Shown: positions 24,075 to 33,780, counted from the stretch's first letter. The stretch is DNA of 43,311 nt from Moraxellaceae bacterium UBA2477 (GCA_002342025.1 DDPD01000051.1:1-43311), one strand, 5' to 3'. Notes: a model not told the origin generated them from the letters alone. Numbers and translations: made by a program.

Positions 24075-26888
24075 TTATGCCGCAATGATTAAGCGGACAG
24101 CATAGAGCGACATTTGCAGTCGCTCTAGTGCCGCCAGTCCCTCGGCAACGCGCTGTTGCTGAGCTTGCACTTCGCTATCACGTACCGATGGATTTACCTT
24201 TTGTAGGGCTTGGAGGCGTTGTAATTCGCCACCTTCCAGTGCCTGCCAAGCCGCCTGCGCGGTAATCAAACATTGTGCTGCCTGAGACTGAGCCTCTGTT
24301 TCTGCCCCCTTGAGCAGCCCTTCGGCATCATCGCGATGCGCTTTAATCACCGTACGCGCCAGTTTGTTTTCCGGTACGTCTAGCTGTCGGGCCAGTGATG
24401 CGGCATTAACCTGTGGGGCTAGGTTGCGCCCCTTATTGTCGATCAGTAGGCGCAAGGGTTCGGATGGCAGAACGCGGTCCAAGGCTAAGCCCTTTGGCGC
24501 CTGTGCGGTGGCCTGATACCAGGCTTCCAGCAACAGCGTACCGGGCTTAATGGACTTATTACGCAAAACGGCGACTTGCACACTGCCTTGGGGGGCCGTC
24601 TGCATCCACTCCAAGACACCATGCACCATGGGATGTTCCCAAGTCAGGTATTGCCACTCTTCATGCGCTAATGCGGTGGCACGATCGGCACAGACGGTCA
24701 TGCCATCCGGATCGAGCCCAGGGAAGGCATCAATGAGCTGGTGCTCGCCGGGTTGTAAAATCCAGGTGCGTGGAGACCCGTGATCTTCGACATGCACGCC
24801 AAACGCTTCCCAAGCAGCCAACATAAACTCATCTAGGCGCGTATCGCTATCCTGAGCAGCAAGGGCAGCGGCGAGGGGATCTGCCAAGTCACGACGACAG
24901 GATTGCAGTTCAAGTAAACGATCGCGGCCTTCTGCCAACTCGTCTTCCAATGTTTCTCTGAGGGCAACGGCCTTTTCAATCAGCTCATCGAGGTCGGCTT
25001 CCGGAGCAGATGGCTTCAGCAGCGGCTTTAACTCATCTAAATAGTGTTCATGCACGGTCGGCGCCGTGGGCGAGCAGCGTGAAAATACCGCTAGAGCTTC
25101 CTGATACCAGCGCAACAAGCGGGCTTGAGCAGAGCCTGCTAAGTAGGGCACATGAAGCTGAATGGTCTGTGTTTGCCCAATACGATCGAGGCGACCGATG
25201 CGCTGTTCGAGCTGATCGGGGTTATCGGGTAAGTCAAAAAGCACCAGATGGTGGGCAAACTGGAAGTTACGCCCTTCAGAACCAATTTCCGAGCACAGGA
25301 GAATTTGTGCGCCCATTTCGGGCTCAGCAAAATAAGCAGCAGCTCGGTCGCGCTCCAGCAGATTCATGCCCTCATGGAAAACGGCGGTGCGAATGCCTTC
25401 ACGCAGACGCAGCCAATTCTCCAAGGCCTCGGCAATGGGCGCGGTACGGGTAATGAGCAAGCATTTATCGCGCTTATGTGACTTTAGCCACGCCGCAAGC
25501 CACGGCAGGCGGGGATCATCCGCAAGCCAAGTGTCTTCATCCACACGGGTTTCCGGCCAAATTGCGCCTTTATTCACCCAAGGTGCGAAGCTTTCTGGCA
25601 CGGGCAGACTAACCAAGTGGCTGACACGCTCGGGGAAGCCACCCACGGCGGCACGTGTATTTCTAAACAACACACGACCTAAGCCATGGCGGTCCAAAAG
25701 CGCATTTAAAGCCAGCTCACGACCTTCGTTGGTGCTGAGATCGAAACTCAGGTCAGACAACAGGTGGTGTAAATGTTTTTGGGTTTCTGCGGAGACTTTG
25801 CCCGATAACAGCGCATCGGCCAGATCGCGAGTGTCGCGCCAGCTATCGTGTTCATCCAAGAATGCATCCAGCGATGGATAGCGCGCCGGATCCAGTAAGT
25901 GCAGGCGAGCATAATGACTTTCCACGCCCAATTGCTCGGGAGTTGCCGTCAGTAGCAATAAACCCGGTACACGGGCTGAAAGCAGTGAAACCACTTCATA
26001 TTCAATGCTGGGGTCTTCTGGCGACCAAGCCAGATGATGCGCCTCATCCACCACTAACACATCCCACGGGGCATCTAAGGCGGAGGTCAGCAAATGCGGG
26101 TGATCGGTCAGCAAAGACAGCGGTGCAATCACCATTTGCTCACTTAGGAACGGGTTATCGCCGTCTTCAATGAGGCTAGCGCAGCGTTCTAAGTCAAACA
26201 GGCTAAAGGCCAGGTTAAAGCGACGACGCATCTCCACTAACCACTGATGAACCAAGCTGTCAGGTAGCAAAATCAATACCCGCGAGGCTCGTCCTTGCTG
26301 AATCTGAGCATGCAAAATCAAGCCTGCTTCAATGGTTTTCCCCAAGCCCACTTCATCGGCCAATAACACGCGCGGACTCAGGCGCTGAGCAACCGTCTGG
26401 GCAACGGAGAGTTGGTGAGGAATCAGGCCAATGCGAGCACCCAGCAAACCTCGTGCGGGATGTTGCGAGAGCTTTTGCTGCTCACGAATAGCATTCAAAC
26501 GCAGCTGGAACCATTGCTTTCCATCCACCTGCGCTGCCAATAGTCGTTCACGTGGTCGTGACAAACGTAAATCGGCAGACAAACGGGTTTCCATTAAATC
26601 CTTAGTGTTCCCGGCCTCATTGATGACGCCATAACAAAAAAGCCCATGACGCTCTTGCACACTCTGCACAACCCAATGCCCACCTTCGGCATCTTCAACT
26701 TTATCACCCGCACTGAATTGAATGCGGGTGAGGGGTGCATTGGCTCGGGCATAAACACGAGTCTCTTCGCTGCGCGGGAACAACACGGTCATGGCGCGGG
26801 CATCCGCCTCCATAACAACGCCGAGTCCCAGTTCAGGTTCTGCGTCAGATATCCAGCGCTGCCCTAGGGCAGGAGTTTTATTTTTCAT
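24075..26888 (-). CDS. rapA: RNA polymerase-associated ATPase RapA (HepA)
   Basis: Swi2/Snf2-type ATPase that binds RNA polymerase and helps it recycle after transcription. It is 937 aa (E. coli 968). Two N-terminal Tudor-like KOW-type segments cover about residues 1-110. The helicase core has ADEVGLGKT at 177-185, VLILLPDSLVHQW (motif Ia region), the DEAH box at 281-284, LLLLTATPEQ (motif III) and, in the second lobe, SEIGSEGRNFQFAHHLVLFDLP and QRIGRLDRIGQ (motifs V-VI). The C-terminal half beyond ~620 holds the RapA spacer and RapA_C regions. It lies 15 bases after rluA, so both are probably one transcript, as the two genes are also neighbours in E. coli. Confidence 0.96.
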   Translation of the reverse strand: MKNKTPALGQRWISDAEPELGLGVVMEADARAMTVLFPRSEETRVYARANAPLTRIQFSAGDKVEDAEGGHWVVQSVQERHGLFCYGVINEAGNTKDLMETRLSADLRLSRPRERLLAAQVDGKQWFQLRLNAIREQQKLSQHPARGLLGARIGLIPHQLSVAQTVAQRLSPRVLLADEVGLGKTIEAGLILHAQIQQGRASRVLILLPDSLVHQWLVEMRRRFNLAFSLFDLERCASLIEDGDNPFLSEQMVIAPLSLLTDHPHLLTSALDAPWDVLVVDEAHHLAWSPEDPSIEYEVVSLLSARVPGLLLLTATPEQLGVESHYARLHLLDPARYPSLDAFLDEHDSWRDTRDLADALLSGKVSAETQKHLHHLLSDLSFDLSTNEGRELALNALLDRHGLGRVLFRNTRAAVGGFPERVSHLVSLPVPESFAPWVNKGAIWPETRVDEDTWLADDPRLPWLAAWLKSHKRDKCLLITRTAPIAEALENWLRLREGIRTAVFHEGMNLLERDRAAAYFAEPEMGAQILLCSEIGSEGRNFQFAHHLVLFDLPDNPDQLEQRIGRLDRIGQTQTIQLHVPYLAGSAQARLLRWYQEALAVFSRCSPTAPTVHEHYLDELKPLLKPSAPEADLDELIEKAVALRETLEDELAEGRDRLLELQSCRRDLADPLAAALAAQDSDTRLDEFMLAAWEAFGVHVEDHGSPRTWILQPGEHQLIDAFPGLDPDGMTVCADRATALAHEEWQYLTWEHPMVHGVLEWMQTAPQGSVQVAVLRNKSIKPGTLLLEAWYQATAQAPKGLALDRVLPSEPLRLLIDNKGRNLAPQVNAASLARQLDVPENKLARTVIKAHRDDAEGLLKGAETEAQSQAAQCLITAQAAWQALEGGELQRLQALQKVNPSVRDSEVQAQQQRVAEGLAALERLQMSLYAVRLIIAA

Positions 26889-26903
26889 GAGGTTAACGTG
26901 TAT

Positions 26904-27581
26904 TCAAGATAAAATGGATGAGAAATTTTCGACCGACGAATAGCGCATGCGCTGGCCAGTACTGGGGTGATCGAACGCCAATTCATTTGCGTGTAAGCAC
27001 AGTCGTGGGCTGGCTTGTTGCCAGTTTTCTGGGGCGTACAGGCTATCTCCCAGAATCGGATGGCCAATGGCCTGTAAATGCACACGCAACTGATGCGTTC
27101 GCCCCGTATAGGGTTCTAAGGCGACCAATGTCGTCGTCGAAAAACGCTGAATGACCTGCCACAGCGTTCGAGCCGGCTTACCTAGCTGTGGGTCCACGAC
27201 TTGGCGGGGTTTGATTTCTGGGGCATAGCGCATCGCTAATTCAATTTCACCCGCGTCGTCTTGCAGTATGCCTGCCACTAAAGCGGTATAGCGCTTATCG
27301 ACGGTACGTGCTTGAAATTGCTTGCCTAAGTGACTAATGGCCTCTTTGTGCCGACCAAATACCATCACGCCAGAGGTGTCACGATCAAGGCGGTGGACAG
27401 CATGGATACTGGGGTCAAAGGCTTGCAGGCGGGTCAATATACTGTCTTGCTTGTCTTCACCAACGCCTGGAACACTGTGTAAGCCAGAAGGCTTGAGTAA
27501 AACCACGCAGTCGCGATCAGCATAAAGCACATCGAGACCCGGGCAAGGGCAGGGCAGTGCTGGCGTGAGGGACTCTTTCAT
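26904..27581 (-). CDS. rluA: dual-specificity rRNA/tRNA pseudouridine synthase RluA
   Basis: Converts U746 of 23S rRNA and U32 of several tRNAs to pseudouridine. It is 225 aa (E. coli 219) and lacks an S4 domain, consistent with RluA rather than RluC/D. The catalytic aspartate is D66 in HRLDRDTSGVMVF; further motifs are RYTALVAG, KPARTLW and LEPYTGRTHQLRVHLQAIGHPILGD. The ATG lies 15 bases after the MFS gene, and rapA follows after 15 bases. Confidence 0.93.
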   Translation of the reverse strand: MKESLTPALPCPCPGLDVLYADRDCVVLLKPSGLHSVPGVGEDKQDSILTRLQAFDPSIHAVHRLDRDTSGVMVFGRHKEAISHLGKQFQARTVDKRYTALVAGILQDDAGEIELAMRYAPEIKPRQVVDPQLGKPARTLWQVIQRFSTTTLVALEPYTGRTHQLRVHLQAIGHPILGDSLYAPENWQQASPRLCLHANELAFDHPSTGQRMRYSSVENFSSILS

Positions 27582-27596
27582 GCGGCGGATTGTACA

Positions 27597-28811
27597 CTAA
27601 GCAAAAGAGGGGGCCGCACGAAAATGACGACGTGCCAGTAAAATCGCCATAAACTGCAAGCCTGCGCTTACAAAGAACGTAGAACCTAAGCGCCAGTCAT
27701 CTGCAGGCAACGTAGACACCATGCCAAGCAATGGCGTGCCTATTAGTGGTGCAATCACGGTCATTAGGCTAGCAATAGAATTTAACGCACCTTGAGTTAG
27801 GCCTTGTTCAGACTCATGTGCCGCTTTCGAGATAATGCCTTGTAGCGCTGGAGAGGCTGTAAACGACAAAATATTGGCTGTGATTAACAGGTAAAGCATC
27901 CAGCTTTGATCGATCAGGCCATAGCCTATCGAGGCCAACATCGCAGAAGTCATCGCCATCATGGCCAATTTTTGTTCGCCAAAGCGCTGCAGTAATGGGC
28001 CCATAAACACGCCTTGAGCCAAAACCGCCATTAAACCGACCAGGCACAGGGCCATGCCGTTATCTGCTGGCTGCCATTGGAAACGAAAACTCGTGTAAAG
28101 CACCCACGTTGTTTGCAGGATCCATTGAGCCAGTAGTATTAAAGAGTAGACTACGATAAGTAATCCAACCCCTTGTAATCCTTTGAGATGCTTAAGTGCA
28201 CCAAAGGGATTGGCCTGGCTTAGCTTCAGCGGCCGACGACGCTCAACCGACAACGACTCCGGCAGTACAAACCAACCATAGAGGCCATTTAGCAACGCCA
28301 TGGCTGAGGCAATCCAAAAGGGCAGCCTGAGGTCGTCGCTGGCTAAAATACCGCCGAGCGCTGGACCCACAATAAAACCTAAGCCAAAAGCTGCACCAAT
28401 GGCCCCAAAGCCTTTGCTGCGCTCGGCTGGCGTGGTGATGTCGGCGACATAGGCATTGGCAACGGTAAAGCTAGCACTCGTAGCGCCGCTCAGAACGCGG
28501 GATAGCAGCAAAATGAGCAGCGAGTCTGTGGTGGCCGAAATAAGATACGCCGAGCCAAGACCGAAAATGGATAGCAACAACACGGGACGTCGACCAAAAC
28601 GGTCACTCAGCGCACCCAGTAACGGCATGGCTAAGAACTGGGTGATGCCAAAAGTCACCATCAAGGCGCCATACCAATACGACTGCAAGTCCGGAGAGCC
28701 AGCCAATTCGCCAACCAAGGACGGCAAGACCGGTAGCATCAACCCAATACCCAGCATGTCGACAAAAACGGTGATGAGAATAAACCGCAGGCTTGCACGT
28801 GAATGTCGCAT
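27597..28811 (-). CDS. MFS transporter, TetA/multidrug-efflux-like (DHA1 family)
   Basis: A 404-aa inner-membrane drug:H+ antiporter type protein with about twelve transmembrane helices in two halves. Motif A of the N-terminal half is GALSDRFGRRPVLL (residues ~65-78). The antiporter motif C region is GFIVGPALGGIL at the fifth helix, and motif B appears as the RVLSGATSAS stretch. These mark it as a DHA1 exporter resembling class A-G tetracycline pumps, but sequence alone does not show what it exports; no TetR-like regulator adjoins. The AT-rich region upstream (28880-28935) is the likely promoter area. Confidence 0.85.
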   Translation of the reverse strand: MRHSRASLRFILITVFVDMLGIGLMLPVLPSLVGELAGSPDLQSYWYGALMVTFGITQFLAMPLLGALSDRFGRRPVLLLSIFGLGSAYLISATTDSLLILLLSRVLSGATSASFTVANAYVADITTPAERSKGFGAIGAAFGLGFIVGPALGGILASDDLRLPFWIASAMALLNGLYGWFVLPESLSVERRRPLKLSQANPFGALKHLKGLQGVGLLIVVYSLILLAQWILQTTWVLYTSFRFQWQPADNGMALCLVGLMAVLAQGVFMGPLLQRFGEQKLAMMAMTSAMLASIGYGLIDQSWMLYLLITANILSFTASPALQGIISKAAHESEQGLTQGALNSIASLMTVIAPLIGTPLLGMVSTLPADDWRLGSTFFVSAGLQFMAILLARRHFRAAPSFA

Positions 28812-28879
28812 TCTGATTCCTGGCCGTCATGTGGGCTTCAGCTGATGGCGCATAGTAGCGAAAGTTAGGCATTTTCGGC

Positions 28880-28935
28880 GCCATACTTATCTTCGTATAA
28901 TTTATATTATGTTAAATTGTATTTATAAGTCAGCG
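28880..28935. promoter_or_regulatory. AT-rich divergent promoter region between MFS exporter and hydrolase-mlaA
   Basis: A strongly AT-rich tract containing TATAAT on the plus strand (28896-28901) plus several overlapping TATA-like boxes on both strands. No good -35 can be paired with the TATAAT at 17 bases (TTTCGG), so exact promoters are not assigned. The remaining bases of 28812-29003 show nothing further. Confidence 0.4.
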
Positions 28936-29003
28936 CACACAGGGGTATCTGCGTTAGAGTGACCCTACTCATTCATTGACTTGAGTCGAATCTCGGAAGC
29001 CCA

Positions 29004-30317
29004 ATGCACTTTAAGCACTATCGACACCTCTTTACCCTACTGACATTTATCGTCGGAAGTTCCAGCCTCGCAGGTCACGCCAAAAGCATCGATGCCAATA
29101 GCTACAACTACCCACTGTCGAACCCCTTCGAAGCGACCATTGCCACGACTCCTAGCGTATTGCAGCCCGCTGACTTGCCGGCCAACCGCAACATTGATCA
29201 AGACGACTATGAGTTGAATCTCAGGCCGGAGCGTGAATTCACGTTGCCCGACAACTTTTGGGCCGTTAAAAAGCTGAAATATCGCATTGCGCGTCAAGCT
29301 GGCCCGGCTCCACTGATTTTTCTCATTGCGGGCACTGGCTCAAACTACGCCAGCAGCACCATGGATTTCCTTAAGAAAGTCTTTTATCGCGATGGCTTTC
29401 ACGTTGTGCAGCTTTCTTCACCGACCAGTTACGACTTTATGGCCGGCGCCTCGCGTTACGCCACTCCCGGCTATAGTCCTGAAGATGCTCGCGATCTGTA
29501 TAACGTGATGAATGCCGTTAAAGCGCAGCAAAACCAGCTTAATGTCACCGAATATCACTTACTGGGATATAGCTTAGGCGGCCTGAATGCGGCCTTTGTC
29601 AGTCGGCTTGATGAAGAAAAGAAAAGCTTTAACTTCAAGCGGGTGCTGATGATTAACCCGCCGGTCAATCTGGCAACCTCTGTCAGCAATCTGGATAAGC
29701 TGGTGCAGACGAATGTTAAAGGCGTGAATGATGATCAAACCTTCTTTGAGCTTATCTTCACTAAGTTAGCGACGTATTTCCGCGCTAAAGGCCATATTCA
29801 GCTCGATGCCGCCATGCTTTATGACTTCCAGCAGTCATCGCAAAGCCTTAGTAATGAAGAGCTGGCCATGTTAATTGGCACGACGTTCCGGTTTTCCGCG
29901 GCGGATATCGTGTTCACCACGGACCTGGTGAATCGGCGTGGCAGTATCGTTCCGCTCGATAGTGTTATTACCGAAACCAGTTCTTTAACGCCCTACTTCC
30001 AGGCATCCCTGCGTTGCAATTTCACTTGCTACATCAATCATCAGTTACTCCCGTTCTGGCGCCAACGTTTTGAAGGCCGTGATTTGGATCAACTGATTAA
30101 TGATTCTAGTCTGACTGTACTGGCTGACTACCTCCAGAACAGTCCAAAAATTGGCGTGATGACCAACGCGGACGACCTCATTTTGGGGCGTGGCGACTTA
30201 ACTTTTCTGCGTAAAACCTTTGCTCAGCGGCTCACTGTGTATCCCTACGGGGGGCACTTAGGAAATCTAAATTTCCGAATCAACGTCGCTGATATGCTGG
30301 AGTTCTTCCATGAATAA
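29004..30317 (+). CDS. secreted alpha/beta hydrolase preceding mlaA
   Basis: A 437-aa protein with a signal peptide (residues 1-26, ending AGHA/KS), so exported to the periplasm or beyond. The nucleophile elbow is GYSLGG at 188-193 with S190; H418 in PYGGHLGN and D390 or D391 in TNADDLILG could complete the triad. LIFLIAGTGSNYAS near residue 104 fits an oxyanion-hole strand. It is not a kinase-like protein. Its stop overlaps the mlaA start by 8 bases, and the two should be translated together. A lipid ester substrate is inferred from the partnership with MlaA and is not shown by the sequence. Confidence 0.82.
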   Translation: MHFKHYRHLFTLLTFIVGSSSLAGHAKSIDANSYNYPLSNPFEATIATTPSVLQPADLPANRNIDQDDYELNLRPEREFTLPDNFWAVKKLKYRIARQAGPAPLIFLIAGTGSNYASSTMDFLKKVFYRDGFHVVQLSSPTSYDFMAGASRYATPGYSPEDARDLYNVMNAVKAQQNQLNVTEYHLLGYSLGGLNAAFVSRLDEEKKSFNFKRVLMINPPVNLATSVSNLDKLVQTNVKGVNDDQTFFELIFTKLATYFRAKGHIQLDAAMLYDFQQSSQSLSNEELAMLIGTTFRFSAADIVFTTDLVNRRGSIVPLDSVITETSSLTPYFQASLRCNFTCYINHQLLPFWRQRFEGRDLDQLINDSSLTVLADYLQNSPKIGVMTNADDLILGRGDLTFLRKTFAQRLTVYPYGGHLGNLNFRINVADMLEFFHE

Positions 30318-31080
30318 GTCGTTAATTCTGACACTCCTGCTGACCTCCCTTACGGCAACTGTGCATGCCGAAGGCAATGACGATGAAGGCTTCAAGCAAC
30401 CGTTAGCCTCACTCAAATTCTTGCGCCAAGCGCAAGGAGCCGCTGTTTTTAATCAAGCGACTCTCGAACTACTGGATGTTCAAGACCCTTGGGAGTCGGC
30501 TAATCGACGGCTGTATCACTTCAATCAACGGGTAGATGAGCGCGTTTTATTGCCGGTGGTGAAGGGCTATCGCTTCTTTGTGCCGAACGTAGTACGTCAG
30601 GGCGTGACGAACATCTTCAGCAACCTGAGTGATGTTAGCCACCTCACCAACAGTGTGCTGCAACTCAAAGGCAAGCGTTCGCTGAAGACAGGTGGACGTC
30701 TACTCATCAATACCACCGTAGGGCTTGCAGGCCTGTGGGACCCAGCAGCCAAACTCGGCCTGCAACAAGAGATCGAAGACTTTGGTCAAACACTGGGCTT
30801 TTATGGAGTAAACCAAGGCCCGTATCTAATTTTGCCCGTCCTTGGCCCGTCAAATGTGCGCGATGCTGGTGGCAGAGCGGTTGATTTCACCGTCGGTGAG
30901 AGTATTAACTTTCTGAATGTGCCTGAAACCAGTAACGAACACCGTGAAATCACCGCGTTGAAAATTGTTAACGAACGCGAAGTCACCGAGTTTCGCTATG
31001 GGCAAATGAACTCACCGTTTGAATACGAGAAGTTGCGCTATGTGTTTAGTCGCGCTCGTGAGTTACAGGTGCTGGACTGA
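30310..31080 (+). CDS. mlaA: MlaA (VacJ) family outer-membrane lipid-asymmetry protein
   Basis: MlaA removes mislocalised phospholipids from the outer leaflet of the outer membrane and passes them to MlaC. It is 256 aa. The family core is plain: DPWESANRRLYHFNQRVDE near residue 58, PNVVRQGVTNIFSNLSDV, the RLLINTTVGLAGLWDPA stretch and DFGQTLGFYGVNQGPYLILPVLGPS. The N-terminus MNKSLILTLLLTSLTATVHA/E looks like a type I signal peptide with no lipobox cysteine, whereas E. coli MlaA is a lipoprotein. Its last 35 bases overlap the 3' end of cysG on the other strand. The rest of the Mla system is not in the window. Confidence 0.93.
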   Translation: MNKSLILTLLLTSLTATVHAEGNDDEGFKQPLASLKFLRQAQGAAVFNQATLELLDVQDPWESANRRLYHFNQRVDERVLLPVVKGYRFFVPNVVRQGVTNIFSNLSDVSHLTNSVLQLKGKRSLKTGGRLLINTTVGLAGLWDPAAKLGLQQEIEDFGQTLGFYGVNQGPYLILPVLGPSNVRDAGGRAVDFTVGESINFLNVPETSNEHREITALKIVNEREVTEFRYGQMNSPFEYEKLRYVFSRARELQVLD

Positions 31081-32449
31081 ACCAGTTGAGCTGATCGCGC
31101 AGCTGCACCACCTCACCCACAATAATGAGGGTGGGCGCTGGTAGCGGTTGGCCTGCTAGCTTCTCAACAATATTTTCTAATGTGCCGGTAATGACCTGCT
31201 GCTGGGGGGTGGTGCCTTTCGAGATCATCGCCACTGGTGTGCTAGGCGTTAGGCCATGTGCCAGCAGTTGCTCGCGTATAGGGCCAAGACTGACCAAGCC
31301 CATGTACAGCACCAGAGTCTGATTCGGATGCACTAGCTCAGCCCACGGTAAGTCCGGCGTGCCATCCTTAAGATGCCCAGTGACAAAACGTACCGACTGC
31401 GCGTAGTTACGATGGGTGAGCGGGATGCCCGCGTATGCCGCACAACCACTGGCTGCGGTGATGCCGGGAACGACCTGGAAACTAATACCAGCCGCAGCCA
31501 GCTCTTCAATTTCTTCACCACCGCGTCCAAAAATGAACGGGTCGCCACCTTTAAGACGGCAAACACGCTTTCCTTCCTGAGCCAGACGCACCAGCAAGGC
31601 ATTAATGCCCTCCTGAGGTACGGCGTGCTCTGCCCTCGCTTTACCGACATAGATGCGGTCGGCATCACGACGGCACAGATCGAGAATAGGCGCCGATACG
31701 AGCCGGTCATACACAATGACATCGGCTTGTTGCATTAAGCGCAGGGCTTTAAACGTAAGCAGGTCCGGATCGCCTGGTCCGGCACCCACCAAATAGACCT
31801 CTCCGGCTTGTTGCTTCTGCGGTGCGGCAAACGCCTGCTGCAAATGGCTGCGTGCTTCGTCATCACGGCCACTGAACACCAGATCAGGCATGGGACCTTC
31901 AAGCTGAGCCTCCCAGAAGGCACGACGCGAAGAAGTATCGGGAAATGTCTGTTTAGCGAGGGTGCGAAACTCACCGAGCAGCTGCGCTAAGCGGCCGTAT
32001 GCGGCGGGAATCATCGACTCAATTTTGCCGCGAAGTATGCGTGCCAGCACCGGCGAAACGCCATTACTGGAGATACCAATGAGCAACGGTGAGCGATCCA
32101 CAATAGCGGGGAAAATCACGGTGCAAAGTGCGGGCGAGTCCACCACATTGACCGGTATACGTCGCGCCTGACAGGCCTGAGACACCGCTGCATTCAAGGC
32201 TTCATCATCTGTAGCGGAGATCACCAAAGTCTGATCCGCAATATCATCGCTGGCATACGGGCGTAAGTGCACCGTACCACCCGCTGCTTCAACTTGCGCA
32301 CGCAGTGCAGGTAACACCTCGGGTGCGACCAAGGTAACTATGCCACCGGCGCGAAGTAGGAGCGACACCTTGCGCAGGGCAATGTCTCCGCCACCAACCA
32401 CCAGACAGGGTTGACCCTTGAGACGAAAGCCCAGCGGCAACGTATCCAT
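31046..32449 (-). CDS. cysG: siroheme synthase CysG (uroporphyrinogen methyltransferase/dehydrogenase/ferrochelatase)
   Basis: Trifunctional enzyme making siroheme for sulfite and nitrite reductases, 467 aa. The N-terminal half (CysGB) has the Rossmann motif VVGGGDIALRK (18-28), D104 in NVVDSP and S128 in GISSNG, the residue phosphorylated in Salmonella/E. coli CysG. The C-terminal methyltransferase (from ~217, YLVGAGPGDPDLLT) has the catalytic D247 and K269 one residue short of their E. coli positions, and RLKGGDPFIFGRGGEE. It starts 9 bases after serS, with AAGGA six bases before the ATG. cysG after serS is the pseudomonad order. Confidence 0.96.
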   Translation of the reverse strand: MDTLPLGFRLKGQPCLVVGGGDIALRKVSLLLRAGGIVTLVAPEVLPALRAQVEAAGGTVHLRPYASDDIADQTLVISATDDEALNAAVSQACQARRIPVNVVDSPALCTVIFPAIVDRSPLLIGISSNGVSPVLARILRGKIESMIPAAYGRLAQLLGEFRTLAKQTFPDTSSRRAFWEAQLEGPMPDLVFSGRDDEARSHLQQAFAAPQKQQAGEVYLVGAGPGDPDLLTFKALRLMQQADVIVYDRLVSAPILDLCRRDADRIYVGKARAEHAVPQEGINALLVRLAQEGKRVCRLKGGDPFIFGRGGEEIEELAAAGISFQVVPGITAASGCAAYAGIPLTHRNYAQSVRFVTGHLKDGTPDLPWAELVHPNQTLVLYMGLVSLGPIREQLLAHGLTPSTPVAMISKGTTPQQQVITGTLENIVEKLAGQPLPAPTLIIVGEVVQLRDQLNWFSPAPVTHERD

Positions 32450-32458
32450 GATGCGTCC

Positions 32459-33739
32459 TTACGCCGTTGGCGTGAGTAGGGTTTGACCACCGAGATAGCC
32501 TTGCAGCACCGTTGGAATGCGAACAGAACCATCAGCTTGCTGATAGTTTTCGAGAATGGCCACCAATGTGCGGCCTACTGCCAGACCTGAGCCATTCAGC
32601 GTATGCAACAGTTCTGGCTTTCCCGTTTCCGGGTTGCGATAGCGTGCTTGCAAACGACGCGCTTGGAAGCTGCCCATATTCGAGCAAGAGGAGATTTCGC
32701 GATACTTGCCCTGCCCTGGCAACCAGACTTCCAGATCGTAGGTTTTGCAGGCGGAAAAACCCATGTCTCCGCCACACAGCAACATGGCGCGATATGGCAG
32801 CTCCAGTTTTTGCAAGATGACTTCGGCATGGCCGGTTAAGGCTTCCAGTGCCGCATCCGAATCCTCCGGGCGTACAAACTGTACAAGCTCAACTTTTTCG
32901 AATTGGTGCTGACGAATCATGCCGCGCGTGTCACGACCATACGAGCCGGCTTCGCTACGGAAACACGGAGTGTGTGCCGTGTAGCGTTTGGGCAGCTCGT
33001 CAGCGGCCAGAATTTCGTCACGATGTAAGTTAGTGACCGGCACTTCAGCGGTTGGAATTAAATACAGCTCACGCTCGCCCGGCACTTTAAACAAATCTTC
33101 AGCAAACTTCGGTAACTGCCCTGTGCCTTGCAGGCTCTCGGCGTTTACCAGGTAGGGAACATAGAGCTCTTCGTAGCCATGCTGCTGGGTATGGATATCC
33201 AGCATGAACTGGGTCAACGCACGATGCAGTCGAGCCAGCGGCCCTTTTAATACGGTGAATCGTGAGCCACTGAGTTTGGTGGCTCGTTCAAAGTCCATGC
33301 CCAGCTTTTCGCCCAGCGCCACGTGGTCATGTGCAGCAAACGCCAGTTCCGGTACTTTGCCCCAGCGACGCACTTCAACGTTATCGTCTTCGCCCTTACC
33401 TTCTGGCACGGTGTCATGGGGTAAATTCGGTACGCTCAGTGCTAATGCTTGCCACTCCGACTGAACGGCTGCTAACGCTTGTTCAGCGGCTACCAGATCG
33501 GCATTTACTTGCGCCATTTCGGCCGCCAGTGCATCCGTATTTTCCCCGGCACGCTTGGCCTGCCCAAAACGCTTAGAACCTGAGTTGCGCTCAGCTTGCA
33601 GGCGCTCGGCCTCCATTTGCAGGCTACGTCGCTTTTGCTCCAACGATCGCCATACATCGAAGTCCAAAGTGACATGACGCTTGGCGAGTGCAGCGGCTAC
33701 GGTATCGAGGTCTTGGCGCAGCAGTTTCGGGTCCAGCAT
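32459..33739 (-). CDS. serS: seryl-tRNA synthetase
   Basis: Class II aminoacyl-tRNA synthetase that charges tRNA-Ser (and tRNA-Sec), 426 aa, usual length. The N-terminal coiled-coil arm (residues ~30-105, rich in Lys/Glu/Gln with KRRSLQMEAERLQAERN) binds the long variable arm of the tRNA. The catalytic core shows motif 2 as FRSEAGSYGRDTRGMIRQHQF and motif 3 as NGSGLAVGRTLVAILENYQ. The ATG at 33739 opens MLDPKLLRQDL. Together with cysG it forms a minus-strand unit, separated from rarA by the oppositely oriented ycaO gene. Confidence 0.97.
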   Translation of the reverse strand: MLDPKLLRQDLDTVAAALAKRHVTLDFDVWRSLEQKRRSLQMEAERLQAERNSGSKRFGQAKRAGENTDALAAEMAQVNADLVAAEQALAAVQSEWQALALSVPNLPHDTVPEGKGEDDNVEVRRWGKVPELAFAAHDHVALGEKLGMDFERATKLSGSRFTVLKGPLARLHRALTQFMLDIHTQQHGYEELYVPYLVNAESLQGTGQLPKFAEDLFKVPGERELYLIPTAEVPVTNLHRDEILAADELPKRYTAHTPCFRSEAGSYGRDTRGMIRQHQFEKVELVQFVRPEDSDAALEALTGHAEVILQKLELPYRAMLLCGGDMGFSACKTYDLEVWLPGQGKYREISSCSNMGSFQARRLQARYRNPETGKPELLHTLNGSGLAVGRTLVAILENYQQADGSVRIPTVLQGYLGGQTLLTPTA

Positions 33740-33780
33740 GGATCGAAGTCCTTAAGTCAGTCTTGCAGTTATAAGCCTCA

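Noticed and set aside
27597..28811. Acquired tetracycline-resistance gene tetA
   Set aside because: It is similar in fold and motifs only, with no tetR beside it and no mobile element or odd base composition; a chromosomal DHA1 exporter is more likely.
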